Positions 7,195 through 16,854 are shown, numbered from the stretch's first letter. The stretch: DNA of 64,000 nt from CAIWHR01 sp963708855 (GCA_963708855.1 CAVPUM010000007.1:1-64000), one strand, 5' to 3'. A program made the numbers and translations. The notes: a model not told the origin generated them from the letters alone.

Positions 7195-8835
7195 TCATTC
7201 GATCGCCTGCGCCGACTTCACCTTTCCGCGCAGGACGAACTTCTGGATCTTGCCGGTCGAAGTCTTGGGCAGCTCGCCGAAGAGCACCCGCTTGGGCACC
7301 TTGAACCGGGCGAGATGCTCGCGGCAATGCGCGATGATCTCGTCCTCGGTGGTCGTGGCGCCGGGCTTCAGCTCGACGAAAGCGCACGGTGTCTCGCCCC
7401 ACTTGGGATCCGGCTGCGCGACGACCGCCGCCGCGAGCACCGCCGGATGGCGATAGAGCGCGTCCTCGACTTCCAGCGAGCTGATGTTCTCGCCGCCGGA
7501 GATGATGATGTCCTTCGAGCGGTCCTTGATCTTGACGTACCCGTCGGGCTGCATGACCGCAAGATCCCCCGAATGAAACCATCCGCCGGCGAACGCCTCG
7601 CTCGATGCCTTCGGATTCTTGAGATAGCCTTTCATCGTGATGTTGCCGCGAAACATGATCTCGCCCATCGTCTCGCCATCCCACGGGACTTCGGTCATCG
7701 TGTCCGGATCCATCACGGTCATCCCCTCCTCGACCGTGTAGCGCACGCCCTGCCGGCCGTTGCGCTCGGTGCGTGCGCCTATGCCAAGCGCGTCCCACGC
7801 GGCGTGCTTGGCGCACACCGCCGCCGGGCCGTAGGTTTCCGTCAGGCCGTAGACATGCGTGATGTCGAAGCCCATCCGTTCCATGCCCTCGATGACGGCG
7901 GCCGGTGGCGCCGCGCCGGCGACGAGGCAGTGCACCTGCTGCTCGATCCCGGTCTTCATTTCGGCAGGCGCATTGATGAGCGTCAGGTGCACGATCGGCG
8001 CGCCGCAGTAGTGGGTGACCCGGTGCGCGCGCATCGCGTCGAAGATCGCCTTTGCCTCGACTTTGCGCAGGCAGACGTTGACCCCTGCGTTGGCGGCCAT
8101 CGTCCACACGAAGCACCAGCCGTTGCAGTGGAACATCGGCAGGGTCCACAGATAAACCGCGTGCCGCGGCATGCCCCAGTCGATGATGTTCGACAGCGCG
8201 TTGAGGTACGCGCCGCGGTGATGGTAGACCACGCCCTTCGGGTTGCCCGTGGTGCCGGACGTGTAGTTGAGCGAGATCGCATTCCACTCGTCCGCCGGAT
8301 GCTGCCACGCGTACTCGGGATCGCCGTCGGCGATGAACGTCTCGTAGTCGACGGCGCCGAGGTGCTTGCCGCCCGGCCCCTGCGTGTCGACGATGTCGAC
8401 GACGAGCGGCTTCTTGACGAGCAGCGCCAGCGCCTTTTCCATCACCGGCGAGAATTCGGTGTCGGTGACGAGCACCCTGGCCTCGCCATGCTCCAGCATG
8501 AACGCGAGCGCCTCGGCGTCGAGCCGGGTGTTGAGGGTGTTGAGCACGCCGCCGGTCATCGGCACGCCGAAATGCGCCTCGACCATTTCAGGAGTGTTGG
8601 CGGCCATCATCGCCACCGTGTCGCCGACGCCGACCCCGGCCTTCGCGAGCGCCGAGGCCAGCCGGCGGCTCCGTGCGTAGGTTTCGGCCCACGTGTAGCG
8701 GCGCTCGCCGTGGACAACGGCGAGATGGCGTGGGTACGTATACGCCGTGCGCGCGATCAGCGACAGCGGCGACAGCGGCGTGAAGTTCGCGAGGTTGCGG
8801 TCGAGCTCGCGGTCGTAGGGATGCGCACTGGGCAT
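7195..8835 (-). CDS. Acyl-CoA synthetase (AMP-forming; medium-chain/DmdB-like)
   Basis: Activates a carboxylic acid to its CoA thioester through an acyl-AMP intermediate; 546 residues from ATG 8835 (MPSAHPYDRELDRN). ANL-superfamily motifs in order: YTSGTTGNPKGV (A3), MFHCNGWCF, YGLTETYG (A5), GWFHSGDLA (A7) and the adenylating lysine in KTSTGKIQKF near the C-terminus. The overall pattern resembles fatty-acyl and 3-methylthiopropionyl-CoA ligases. The frame is open further upstream, but the added residues are not conserved-looking. It heads a minus-strand run with the ECHDC3-like gene and the liv importer, which suggests that the imported acid is its substrate. Confidence 0.88.
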   Translation of the reverse strand: MPSAHPYDRELDRNLANFTPLSPLSLIARTAYTYPRHLAVVHGERRYTWAETYARSRRLASALAKAGVGVGDTVAMMAANTPEMVEAHFGVPMTGGVLNTLNTRLDAEALAFMLEHGEARVLVTDTEFSPVMEKALALLVKKPLVVDIVDTQGPGGKHLGAVDYETFIADGDPEYAWQHPADEWNAISLNYTSGTTGNPKGVVYHHRGAYLNALSNIIDWGMPRHAVYLWTLPMFHCNGWCFVWTMAANAGVNVCLRKVEAKAIFDAMRAHRVTHYCGAPIVHLTLINAPAEMKTGIEQQVHCLVAGAAPPAAVIEGMERMGFDITHVYGLTETYGPAAVCAKHAAWDALGIGARTERNGRQGVRYTVEEGMTVMDPDTMTEVPWDGETMGEIMFRGNITMKGYLKNPKASSEAFAGGWFHSGDLAVMQPDGYVKIKDRSKDIIISGGENISSLEVEDALYRHPAVLAAAVVAQPDPKWGETPCAFVELKPGATTTEDEIIAHCREHLARFKVPKRVLFGELPKTSTGKIQKFVLRGKVKSAQAIE

Positions 8836-8891
8836 TTTGGGGTCCGGTACGGTGGGAAAGGCGGCGCCGCGCAGGCACGGGCGGCAGGTGA

Positions 8892-8922
8892 ATGATACTG
8901 CGGTCGCCGCGAAGTGGGACAA
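8892..8922 (-). promoter_or_regulatory. Candidate promoter of the acyl-CoA synthetase/liv run
   Basis: On the minus strand TTGTCC (8922-8917) is followed after 19 bp by TATCAT (8897-8892), some 57 bp upstream of the ATG at 8835. The spacer is two bases longer than ideal. Confidence 0.3.
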
Positions 8923-9066
8923 ATCACGTTTTCATTCTGGCGCCGAAGCGGAACGGGGGGCGTACCACTTCCTTCAGTCGCCATGATCTGCGGGATTGGC
9001 GCCGGTGACAAAAACCCGTTCGGTCCCCCTTCCGGAAAGGCGCGGGCTGTCCCACTTGCGCCTCGC

Positions 9067-9095
9067 TTGCCGTGCCGCGCCGCATCTCGTATGCT
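9067..9095 (+). promoter_or_regulatory. Candidate sigma-70 promoter of the adenosyltransferase gene
   Basis: TTGCCG (9067-9072), 17-bp spacer, TATGCT (9090-9095), 24 bp before the ATG at 9120. Four of six bases match consensus in each box. The 284-bp divergent region (8836-9119) otherwise shows no riboswitch-like structure. Confidence 0.4.
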
Positions 9096-9119
9096 GCGCC
9101 GCAACTGTCACGGAAAACC

Positions 9120-9692
9120 ATGGGCCACCGTCTCTCGAAAATCGTCACGCGCACCGGAGACGCCGGCACGACCGGCCTGGGCGACGGGACGCGTGTGGCC
9201 AAGGATTCGGTGCGCATCGACGCGATCGGCGGCATCGACGAGCTCAACTCGACACTGGGGCTCCTGCTGTCCGAGCCGCTGCCCGACGGCGTCACCCGTT
9301 GCCTCACGAGCGTCCAGCACGATCTCTTCGACCTGGGCGGCGAACTGTCGGTCCCGGGGTATGCCGCGGTCACCGATGCCCATGTAACGCGCCTGGAGGA
9401 GGCCGTCGAGCGCTTCAACAGCGACCTCGGCCCGCTGAAGGAATTCATCCTTCCGGGCGGAACCCGCGCGGCGGCGATCGCCCACGTCGCGCGCACCGTT
9501 TGCCGCCGGGCCGAGCGCACGCTGGTTCGCATGGCCGCGGCCGAGCCCGTCAGCGACCCCGTGCGCCGCTATGTCAACCGGCTCTCGGACCTGCTGTTCG
9601 TTCTCGCCCGGACTCTGAACCGTGCCGGCGGCAGGACCGACGTGCTCTGGCGAAAGGATCGGGCCGGCGACGCCGCCGGGCGTCCATCCTGA
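9120..9692 (+). CDS. Cob(I)yrinic acid a,c-diamide adenosyltransferase, PduO type
   Basis: Transfers the adenosyl group of ATP to cob(I)alamin to make coenzyme B12; 190 residues, cytosolic. The N-terminal TRTGDAGTTGLGDG loop and DSVRIDAIGGIDELNS are the ATP-binding signature of PduO-type enzymes, and the conserved arginines of VCRRAERTL plus the NRLSDLLFVLAR helix follow. ATG 9120 (MGHRLSKIVTRTGD) matches the family start; an upstream in-frame start at 9072 adds unrelated residues. It stands alone, divergent from the acyl-CoA synthetase and convergent with the MMPL gene. A B12-dependent mutase elsewhere in the genome is the likely client. Confidence 0.92.
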   Translation: MGHRLSKIVTRTGDAGTTGLGDGTRVAKDSVRIDAIGGIDELNSTLGLLLSEPLPDGVTRCLTSVQHDLFDLGGELSVPGYAAVTDAHVTRLEEAVERFNSDLGPLKEFILPGGTRAAAIAHVARTVCRRAERTLVRMAAAEPVSDPVRRYVNRLSDLLFVLARTLNRAGGRTDVLWRKDRAGDAAGRPS

Positions 9693-9764
9693 GCGAACGA
9701 CGGCCCGGTGGCCTATGCGGACCGCGTCGAGCGCAATCGCTGAGCCGGTCGCGAAGGGCCGCCC

Positions 9765-12161
9765 TTACCGGCGTCCGGCCTGGCGCTTGCGGTCGATCAG
9801 CACCGCTGCCAGCGCCGGCAGCAGAAAGATCGCGCCGAGCATGTTCACGACGAACATGAAGGCGAGCAAAAGACCCATGTCCGCCTGGAACTTGAGCGCC
9901 GAGAAGGACCAGGTGCCCACGCCGATGCCCATCGTCACCGCGGTGAACACCGCCGCCGTGCCCCGGCTGCGCAGCGCCTGGTAGAACGCCTCGCGCAGGC
10001 TCTCGCCGAGTTCCTCCATGTGGTGCTTGATCTGCTCGTAGAGGTAGATGCCGTAATCGACCCCGACACCTACGCCGAGGGCGATCACCGGCAGCGTGGA
10101 CACCTTGAGGCCGATGCCGAGCGTGGCCATCAGCGCGTTGCACAGGATGGAAACGAGCGTGAGCGGGAGGATGATGCACAGCACCGCCTCCCAGGAGCGG
10201 AAGGTGAGGAAGCAGAGCAGCGTGATCGCGCCGAACAGCGCGAGCAGCATGGTCACCTCGGCGGCGTCGACCGCCTCGTTGGTGGCCGCCATCACGCCGA
10301 CGTTGCCGCTGGCGAGCTTGAACTCGATCTGCGGCTTGTTGTTCGCGCCGGCGCTGCCACCGGCGATCTTGAACTCCATCTGCGGCGTGTTGTTCTCGCT
10401 GGCGAATCGCTTGACCTCGCTCACGATGTGGGCGATCGTCGTGCCTTGGTGGTCGCGCGTGAACACGAGCACCTGCATCGCGCTGCAATCGGTGTTGAGG
10501 AGCCCGGTGGCCGTGTCGATCGGCGTCACCGACTGCGCGAGCACCTCGGGGTTGCGCGACAGCGCGCGCCAGTCGATGCTGCCCTCGTTCCAGCCCGACG
10601 CCACCACCTTGGCCACGCCCGGCAGCGCCAGCACCGACTGCACGCCATGGACATTGCGCATGAACATCTCGAAGCGGTCGATGGTGTCCATGATCGCAAA
10701 GTCGGTGCAGGCGCCCTGGACATCCTTGGTCTGCACGATGACCGAAAGCACATCGACGCCGATCGAGAAGCTTTCGACGATCGCCGCATTGTCGCGGTTG
10801 TAGCGCGATCTGTCGTGCAACTCGGGAATGCCCTTGCCGAGGTCGCCGGTCTTGAGATCGCGGGCCTTCCAGCTCCCGACGCCGAGGAGGAGCGCGGACA
10901 CCAGCAGCGCCACCAGCGCGACGCGCGGCTCGGCAAAGGCGGAAACCGCGCGCCAGGCGCGATCGAAGCGGCTATTCGCCGGCCGCGCCGACCGCGGCGG
11001 GGCGGGCAGGTACGAGAGCAGGATCGGCAGCAGCATCTTGTTGGTCAGAATCATCAGCGCGACGCCGAGGCTCGCGGTAATGCCCAGCTCCCGCACGACA
11101 TCGATCTTGATGTGCATGATCACCAGGAAGCCGAGCGCGTTGGTGATGAGCGCCACCGAGCCGGGGATGAACAGCTTCAGGAAGGCGTTCAGGGCCGCCG
11201 TCCGGCCGTCGTGTCCCTGCTGCGTCTCCTGTTGCCAGACGTTGGTCATCTGCACGGCGTGGCTCACGCCGATCGAGAAGATCAGGAAGGGCACGAGAAT
11301 CGACATCGGATCGATGCCGTAACCCAGGATCGGCAGCAATCCGAGCAGCCAGACGACCGGCATCAGCGCGCAGACGAGCGCGAGAATGGTGAGCGACAGC
11401 GAACCTTTGTAGAGGTACAGCAGGATGGCCGTGATGACAAAGGCGACCGCGAAAAACGCGAGCACGCCGATGGCACCGTCGGTGATGTCGCCCACCGCTT
11501 TCGCGAAGCCGATGATGTGCACGTCGATCTGGTCGCTCTGGTACTTGGCGCGCACCGCTTCGAGCTGCCTGGCAACGGCACGGTAGTTCAGGCGCTGCCC
11601 GGACGCCGGATCGACCTCGAGCAGCTCGGCGCGGATCAGGGCGCCGCGGAAGTCGTTCGCCACCAGCCGCCCGACGTTGCCCGACTTGAGCACGTTCTGG
11701 CGCACTATCTCGAGATCGGACGGCGTGCCGCGGAAAGTCGCCGGCACGACGTTGCCGCCGGCGAAGCCCTCTTCGACGACCTCGATGAAGCGGACATTGG
11801 GCGTGAACAGCGACGTCACGGTCGCCCGATCGACACCCGGGATGAAGAAGACGTCGTCCGTCGCGCCCTTCAGCGCGCGCATGAACTCGGGGGAATAGAT
11901 GTCGCCGCCCGCGCCCTTGACACGCAAGGCGACGAGCACGCGATTGGCGCCGCCGAAGGTCTTCTGGTACTCGGTGAACGTGCGCATGTACTCGTGCTCG
12001 AGCGGCACCATCTTGCTGAAACCGGCATCGACCCTGAGCTGCGTCGCCGAATAGACGAGCAATGCCGTGAGCAACATGAAGAGGCCGAGCAGCACCCGGC
12101 GCAGCATCGGCTTTGCGATGGCCTCGACCAGGTCGTGGAAATCGGATTTGTTCCAGGCCAT
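9765..12161 (-). CDS. RND superfamily (MMPL-type) transporter
   Basis: Large inner-membrane transporter, 798 residues, with the MMPL/HpnN-like plan: one N-terminal helix, a periplasmic domain (about 40-215), five helices (about 220-370), a second isolated helix near 410, a second periplasmic domain (about 430-630) and five final helices. GVGVGVDYGIYLYEQ near residue 680 is the conserved helix-4-like motif in the second repeat, where proton-relay aspartates lie in this family. The second periplasmic loop carries an in-frame 17-residue tandem duplication (residues 589-622). It is the last gene of the DUF1302-DUF1329-Ycf48-MMPL run. Substrate is unknown; lipids or fatty acids are likely from family precedent. 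Confidence 0.88.
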   Translation of the reverse strand: MAWNKSDFHDLVEAIAKPMLRRVLLGLFMLLTALLVYSATQLRVDAGFSKMVPLEHEYMRTFTEYQKTFGGANRVLVALRVKGAGGDIYSPEFMRALKGATDDVFFIPGVDRATVTSLFTPNVRFIEVVEEGFAGGNVVPATFRGTPSDLEIVRQNVLKSGNVGRLVANDFRGALIRAELLEVDPASGQRLNYRAVARQLEAVRAKYQSDQIDVHIIGFAKAVGDITDGAIGVLAFFAVAFVITAILLYLYKGSLSLTILALVCALMPVVWLLGLLPILGYGIDPMSILVPFLIFSIGVSHAVQMTNVWQQETQQGHDGRTAALNAFLKLFIPGSVALITNALGFLVIMHIKIDVVRELGITASLGVALMILTNKMLLPILLSYLPAPPRSARPANSRFDRAWRAVSAFAEPRVALVALLVSALLLGVGSWKARDLKTGDLGKGIPELHDRSRYNRDNAAIVESFSIGVDVLSVIVQTKDVQGACTDFAIMDTIDRFEMFMRNVHGVQSVLALPGVAKVVASGWNEGSIDWRALSRNPEVLAQSVTPIDTATGLLNTDCSAMQVLVFTRDHQGTTIAHIVSEVKRFASENNTPQMEFKIAGGSAGANNKPQIEFKLASGNVGVMAATNEAVDAAEVTMLLALFGAITLLCFLTFRSWEAVLCIILPLTLVSILCNALMATLGIGLKVSTLPVIALGVGVGVDYGIYLYEQIKHHMEELGESLREAFYQALRSRGTAAVFTAVTMGIGVGTWSFSALKFQADMGLLLAFMFVVNMLGAIFLLPALAAVLIDRKRQAGRR
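10296..10397 (-). repeat. 51-bp tandem duplication inside the MMPL gene
   Basis: Two adjacent 51-bp copies (10347-10397 and 10296-10346) encode 17 residues each, beginning ENNTPQMEFKIAGG and ANNKPQIEFKLASG. They differ at several positions, so the duplication is not brand new and has been kept in frame. Confidence 0.8.
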
Positions 12162-12193
12162 GAAGTGCCGGCGGGTCGCTCAGGGCGGCGGGG

Positions 12194-13144
12194 TCAGCCG
12201 CATGCGTCGAGGCGGGTGGCGCCGCCCTCGCCGACCAGTACGCAGGCGCCGGACGGCAGGCGCAGCACGCCGGCGAGCGCCTTGCCATCCGCTGTCTTGC
12301 GGGCGATGAAGCTGTTGCCGCGGTCGCGACTTTCGAGCAGCGTGCCCTCGCGGCCGACGAGCACCACGCCACCGCCCGGCAGCGTCGTGCCGCCCATCAG
12401 GCTCGCCTGCGCGCTCGCAGGGCTCACCAGGTTCCAGCGGGCGCCGTCGTCGTTCGACCGGAACGCGTTGCCGCGCAGGCCGAACGCGAGCCAGGAAGTT
12501 TCCGCGACCCGCAGGACGCCGAAATACGAGCCCTTGTACGGCGTCGTCAATGTCGTCCAGGTGCGGCCGGCATCGTCGGAACGCACGATCAGGCCGGACT
12601 CGCCGACGAGAAAGAGCTTGCCGTCGGCGCCGCCCGCCACGGCATTGAAATGCAGGTCGCCGGCGAATTCCGACGTCGCCTGCCAGGTCTTTCCGCCGTC
12701 GCCGGTCCGATAAAAGGAGCTGTAGGCACCTACGGCGATGCCGCGCTCGGGGTTCTCGAACCAGACGGCAAGCAGGGGCTTCTGCTCGTCGGGTGCCGCG
12801 TGCACCTGCTTCCAGGTGTCGCCGGCATCCTCGGTCATCAGGATCACCGCATCGTGGCCGACCGCAAACCCGCGCCGGGAATCGACGAAGTGCACGGCGG
12901 TGAGGGTGGCTTCGGTCGGCGACTTCGCGACGCGCCAATTGCGCCCGTCGTCATCGGACAGGACGATGACACCCCGCTCGCCGACCGCGACCGCGCGCTT
13001 GTCGGCGGCCGCGATGCTCAGGAGCAGCACCCGCGAGGCGCTGATCGCCGTGGCCGGAAACGGCGGAGTCGGCCGCGGCGAAAAGGCGAACGCGGCGGCG
13101 CCGAGAACGACGAGAAAACAAGCCAGGCCGACGAGCTTGTTCAT
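12194..13144 (-). CDS. Ycf48-like/BNR-repeat propeller protein, exported
   Basis: 316 residues with an N-terminal signal anchor (LVGLACFLVVLGAAAFAF) and then about six repeats carrying Asp-box motifs: DDDGRNW, EDAGDTW, GDGGKTW, DDAGRTW, DDGARW and RDRGNS. The spacing of about 43 residues fits a seven-bladed or smaller beta propeller like Ycf48/HCF136. In plants and cyanobacteria Ycf48 assists photosystem assembly; in proteobacteria homologues beside MMPL transporters are probably periplasmic assembly or partner proteins. It ends 32 bp before the MMPL start. No enzyme role is suggested: sialidase catalytic residues are not apparent. Confidence 0.85.
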   Translation of the reverse strand: MNKLVGLACFLVVLGAAAFAFSPRPTPPFPATAISASRVLLLSIAAADKRAVAVGERGVIVLSDDDGRNWRVAKSPTEATLTAVHFVDSRRGFAVGHDAVILMTEDAGDTWKQVHAAPDEQKPLLAVWFENPERGIAVGAYSSFYRTGDGGKTWQATSEFAGDLHFNAVAGGADGKLFLVGESGLIVRSDDAGRTWTTLTTPYKGSYFGVLRVAETSWLAFGLRGNAFRSNDDGARWNLVSPASAQASLMGGTTLPGGGVVLVGREGTLLESRDRGNSFIARKTADGKALAGVLRLPSGACVLVGEGGATRLDACG

Positions 13145-13262
13145 GGTTTAGCCGCCTCGTGCCGGATGCGGCCGCTGCCCGTCGGTCGATGGCCCGGGGA
13201 TCACGACGGGTCTCGGTCGGCTGCCGGAGCGGACCATGCGCCGCACCGGTCGAGCGCGCCGC

Positions 13263-14591
13263 TCAGCGCTGGCCGATTCCGCGCAAGCCAGCCGGCGTGA
13301 AATCCGCCTTGTCGCGCTTGATCTTCTCGTACACCTTGGGTTCTTCGTTGCGAATGCCCATCGCCAGATAGCGGGCCGATTGCAGGTCGTAATGCACCTC
13401 GAGCGTGCCGTAGAGCATCGGTATGTCGTAGAAGTTGATCGAATGCTGCTCGGACACGCGCCACAGCTCCATGCGCGTGTCGTACTTGTCGGTCACGGCG
13501 ATCGACCAGCTGTCCTCGTCGATGTAGAAGACGCGCTTCTTGTAGATGTGGTTGGTCCCCTCCTTCAACATCGCCTCGACGACCCACACGCGATGCAATT
13601 CGTAGCGCGCAAGGTCAGGGTTCACATGGCCCGGCTTCAGGACGTCAGCGACCTTCACTTCGTTCCCGGAGATCCTGTAGGAGTTGTACGGTATGTACAT
13701 CTCCTGCTTGCCGACGAGTTTCCAGCTGTAGCGATCGGTGGCGCCGTTGTACATCTGGAAGTCGTCGCTGGTGCGCAGTCCGTCCGAGGCCGTGCCCGGA
13801 TTGTCGTAGGCGACCTGCGGCGCCAGCCGGACGCGACGCTGGCCGGGGTTGTAGGTCCACGCGCTGCGCGGCTCCTTCACCTGGTCGACCGTCTCGTCCA
13901 CCAGCAGGATCTGGCCGGCCAGGCGCGCCGGCCCGGTGACCGTCTGCAGGAAGTAGGCGAGCTTGTTTTCCTCCCGGTCCTTGGGCGTCTTGCTGAGGTT
14001 GCCGTAGTTGAAGTCGTACTCATAGTCGAAGTTGACCATGGTGTAGCTGCCCTCGCGCGTGACAGCCGCCTGCCCCCACTTCATCGCGTAGGTGTCGCCG
14101 CGATAGCGCAGCGTCGAGTTCCAGATCGCCTCGAGGCCGTCCTTGGGCGTCGGGAAGGGGACGCCGCCCTTCGTGCCCGTGACGCCGTTGCCGCCCGGCG
14201 CGAGCTTGGCGGCACCCGCATTGGCAACCGTCTCGTCGTAGACACCCTTCGGGTAGGCGGCGCTGCGTCGCGTCGGGTAGACGTTCATCTTCCAGGTCGG
14301 ATACTTCTTCAGCAGCGCGATCTGGCCCGGCGAAAGCTGGTTCCTGTACTGCTCCGCATTGGCCGCGGTGATCGTGAACAGGATCTTATCGGCCTTGAAC
14401 GGATCGGGATAGTGGCCGGTCGTCTGGAATCCGGCGATCGGCTTGGTGAGGCCGCCGTCGTAGGCAGGGATCGTGCCGGCCGCGTTGCCAGCCGCCTCGG
14501 CCCCGAGCGGGGTCTTGCTCTGCGCCATAACCGGAGCCGCGAACGCCAGCGCGAGAACCGTCGCCATGACGCCAACGCCTGTTCTGCTCAT
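13263..14591 (-). CDS. DUF1329 family exported protein
   Basis: 442 residues including a signal peptide (MSRTGVGVMATVLALAFA, APVMAQ). Start ATG 14591 is chosen over the ATG at 14606 because AGGAG lies seven bases before it. The mature part is rich in Tyr and Trp and shows typical DUF1329 segments (PLGAEAAGNAAGTIPAYDGG at the N-terminus, WTYNPGQRRVRLAP, DRYSWKLVGKQEMYIPYNSY). DUF1329 proteins are LolA/LolB-fold relatives thought to carry lipids across the periplasm; that is family knowledge, not shown here. It lies 31 bp downstream of the DUF1302 gene and upstream of Ycf48 and MMPL. Confidence 0.88.
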   Translation of the reverse strand: MSRTGVGVMATVLALAFAAPVMAQSKTPLGAEAAGNAAGTIPAYDGGLTKPIAGFQTTGHYPDPFKADKILFTITAANAEQYRNQLSPGQIALLKKYPTWKMNVYPTRRSAAYPKGVYDETVANAGAAKLAPGGNGVTGTKGGVPFPTPKDGLEAIWNSTLRYRGDTYAMKWGQAAVTREGSYTMVNFDYEYDFNYGNLSKTPKDREENKLAYFLQTVTGPARLAGQILLVDETVDQVKEPRSAWTYNPGQRRVRLAPQVAYDNPGTASDGLRTSDDFQMYNGATDRYSWKLVGKQEMYIPYNSYRISGNEVKVADVLKPGHVNPDLARYELHRVWVVEAMLKEGTNHIYKKRVFYIDEDSWSIAVTDKYDTRMELWRVSEQHSINFYDIPMLYGTLEVHYDLQSARYLAMGIRNEEPKVYEKIKRDKADFTPAGLRGIGQR

Positions 14592-14622
14592 CAATGCTCT
14601 CCTCATGTCGTTCGGTCTGCGA

Positions 14623-16653
14623 TCAGAACGAATAGCTGACGTTGATCGCAAGGAAATCGCGGTCCTTGAGATAATTCGAGCCGCTGGCGTAGCTCGCGCT
14701 CTGGCCGGGCGGCAGGGGGACGGCGCGGGTCGGTGCCCGCGAAGGTGTTGCCGCCGAAGAACATCGTGTAGCCGATGTCGGCCTGCCACTTCTGCAGATA
14801 GACGAAGCCCACGCCAAGCGTCAGGGCCTTGACGCCCTCGTTGAACGTCGGACCTACGCCGTCGACGTCGTGGGCGAAGGCGATGCGCGGCGACAGCGTC
14901 CCGCCGTCCACCACGCCGTCGTAGTCGAGCCGGCCGACGAGACGATAGCCCCAGGAGTTCTTGGTCACGAAACAGTTGGTCGAGGTCGAACCGAACGAAG
15001 TGGACGTACTCGAACCGGGTTGCGGCAGGTGACACCCGGGCCCGGCGAACTTGAGATCGCCCAGGTCGAGATGCGTGTAGCCGATCTCGCCGACCGTGAC
15101 CAGCTGATTGGCGTTGAACGTCGGGCCGAACGCCTTGGTCGCGGTCGCCTGCAGCTGGTGCATTTTCACCCTGCGGTAACCGGAGATTTCGGTGCCGTAG
15201 GGCACGGCCGCGGCCGCCGCCGGGTTGGTGCTGGTCAGCTGGTTGGCGAGGCCGAGCGCGGCGAGCAGCAGTTCCGCGGACGGCAGTTGCAGCGGCTGGT
15301 TGCTGCGATAGGTGTACTCGCCCTGCAGCGCGATGCCGGCCGGCCCGGCGGTGTTGACGCTCAAGCCCCAGAGTTTGATGTCTTCGGGATATTCGACGAA
15401 GTAGGTGCCGGCTCGTCCGGCCGCCACGGCGCATCCGCCATTCGTCGCATTCAGCGCCGCCAGCCCCGTCGCATTGGCGACACTAGCCGACAATCGGCAC
15501 CAGCTTGCCGACGTTGGTCGCGTTGCCAGCTGCGCCGAACGGTGGGCGCGTCAGCGGCGGTGCACGCGGGATTGCCGGTGGCGACGGCCGGAATGCCCGC
15601 AGCCGTCAGCGCCCCGACCTGCTGCGGCGTCAGATTGTTCGAAATCGTCTGTGCCGCCGTGACGCCGCCGCGATAACCCGACACGTACGGCGTCCGGCTG
15701 TGGTAGTTGACGAAGTAGAGGCCGAGCTCGGTGTTGTTGTGCTCCGGCAGCAGGTAGCGCAGCGCGAGGCCGTACTGGCCACCGTTGCTCGGATCGTGAT
15801 CGTCCGAGCGCGGCGCCACCAGCTGGCCGTTGCTGTTCACCGGGAAGATGCCGGCGGGGTTGTGCTGGTCGTTGCGGCGGCCGAAACCGGTATACGCGAT
15901 GATGCCGTCCGTGCCGACGAAATCGTTGGTGCTGAAGTAGACGCCGCGGCCGTCGATCTTGGTCTTCTTCCACTTCGCCATCCAGGTCGCCTCGAGCGAC
16001 AGGTCGTCGGTGAGCTCCTGCATGGCCCAGAGCATCGGCGTCGGGGTCAGCGCCTCCTTCAGCTCGGCGCCGGGCACGCGCAGCTTGCTCACGTTGACCG
16101 GGTTGAGGACGTTGATGCCGTTCTGGATGAAGGTGCTCTCGCCCCAGCTCACCACCTGGTTGCCGGCGCGGACGAAGAGTCCGCGGCCAAAGACGTCGAA
16201 CTTGCCGTACGCGTAGAGGTCGAGCAGATCGAGTTCCTGATCCTTGAAGTCGTACTCCGTCGTGGCGGGCACGCCGTCCTTGCGGGCCGCCGCCCAGTCA
16301 TAGTAGTAGGTGCCGCGCGCGAAGACGCCGAAATTGCCGTACTTGACCAGGAGGTCCGACGTCGCCTTGGCTGCCAGCGAAGCGAGGTCACCCTTGCCGT
16401 AGTTGAGGTTGCCGTCGTCGGCGTTGGGGTCGCGCGATGTGCCGCCATTGGTGATGGCGATCAGGCTGGAATCCCGCCCCTGCATTCGCCAAAGGGCGCC
16501 GAAAGATACCGTGGTGTCGAAATAGCCGGTCACCTCGCCGCTTGCGCTCTCGAACTGGAAGGCGTGCGCCGGTGCCGAAAAGGCTGCCGCCAACGCCGCG
16601 GCAAGCACGCCCGCCCGCCTGCCGAAGCCGTGTCTACGACTCGTCTTGTGCAT
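14623..16653 (-). CDS. DUF1302 family outer-membrane protein (frame broken)
   Basis: Begins at ATG 16653 behind GGGGGGAG, with signal peptide RRAGVLAAALAAAFSAPAHA. The mature sequence alternates polar and hydrophobic residues and ends in NVSYSF, the terminal-phenylalanine signature of beta-barrel outer-membrane proteins. The reading frame is interrupted by indels between about 15480 and 15545 (two shifts) and near 14730; protein similarity to the family resumes on each side. At about 675 residues the reassembled protein is of normal DUF1302 length. It heads the run DUF1302, DUF1329, Ycf48, MMPL, which would give outer-membrane, periplasmic and inner-membrane parts of one pathway. Confidence 0.8.
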
Positions 16654-16854
16654 GGTGCCGCTCCCCCCTGTCGGGCTTGGTCTGCCGTGCCGTTTCCCGG
16701 GCCCGGTCGCAAAGGCCATTTGACTTCAATACGGCCGCGGTAGCAAGTGCCCCGACCTCGACTACATCAAGGTTTGGCGACGTTGTGGTACGGAACGCAG
16801 ACAAACCCGATCGGCAGGACGAGCGCGAAGCTGCCGTCCGCCAGCCATGAATGC

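Noticed and set aside
8836..9119. Cobalamin riboswitch upstream of the adenosyltransferase gene
   Set aside because: The candidate promoter lies only about 25 bp from the ATG, leaving no room for a B12 aptamer, and no B12-box-like sequence was seen.
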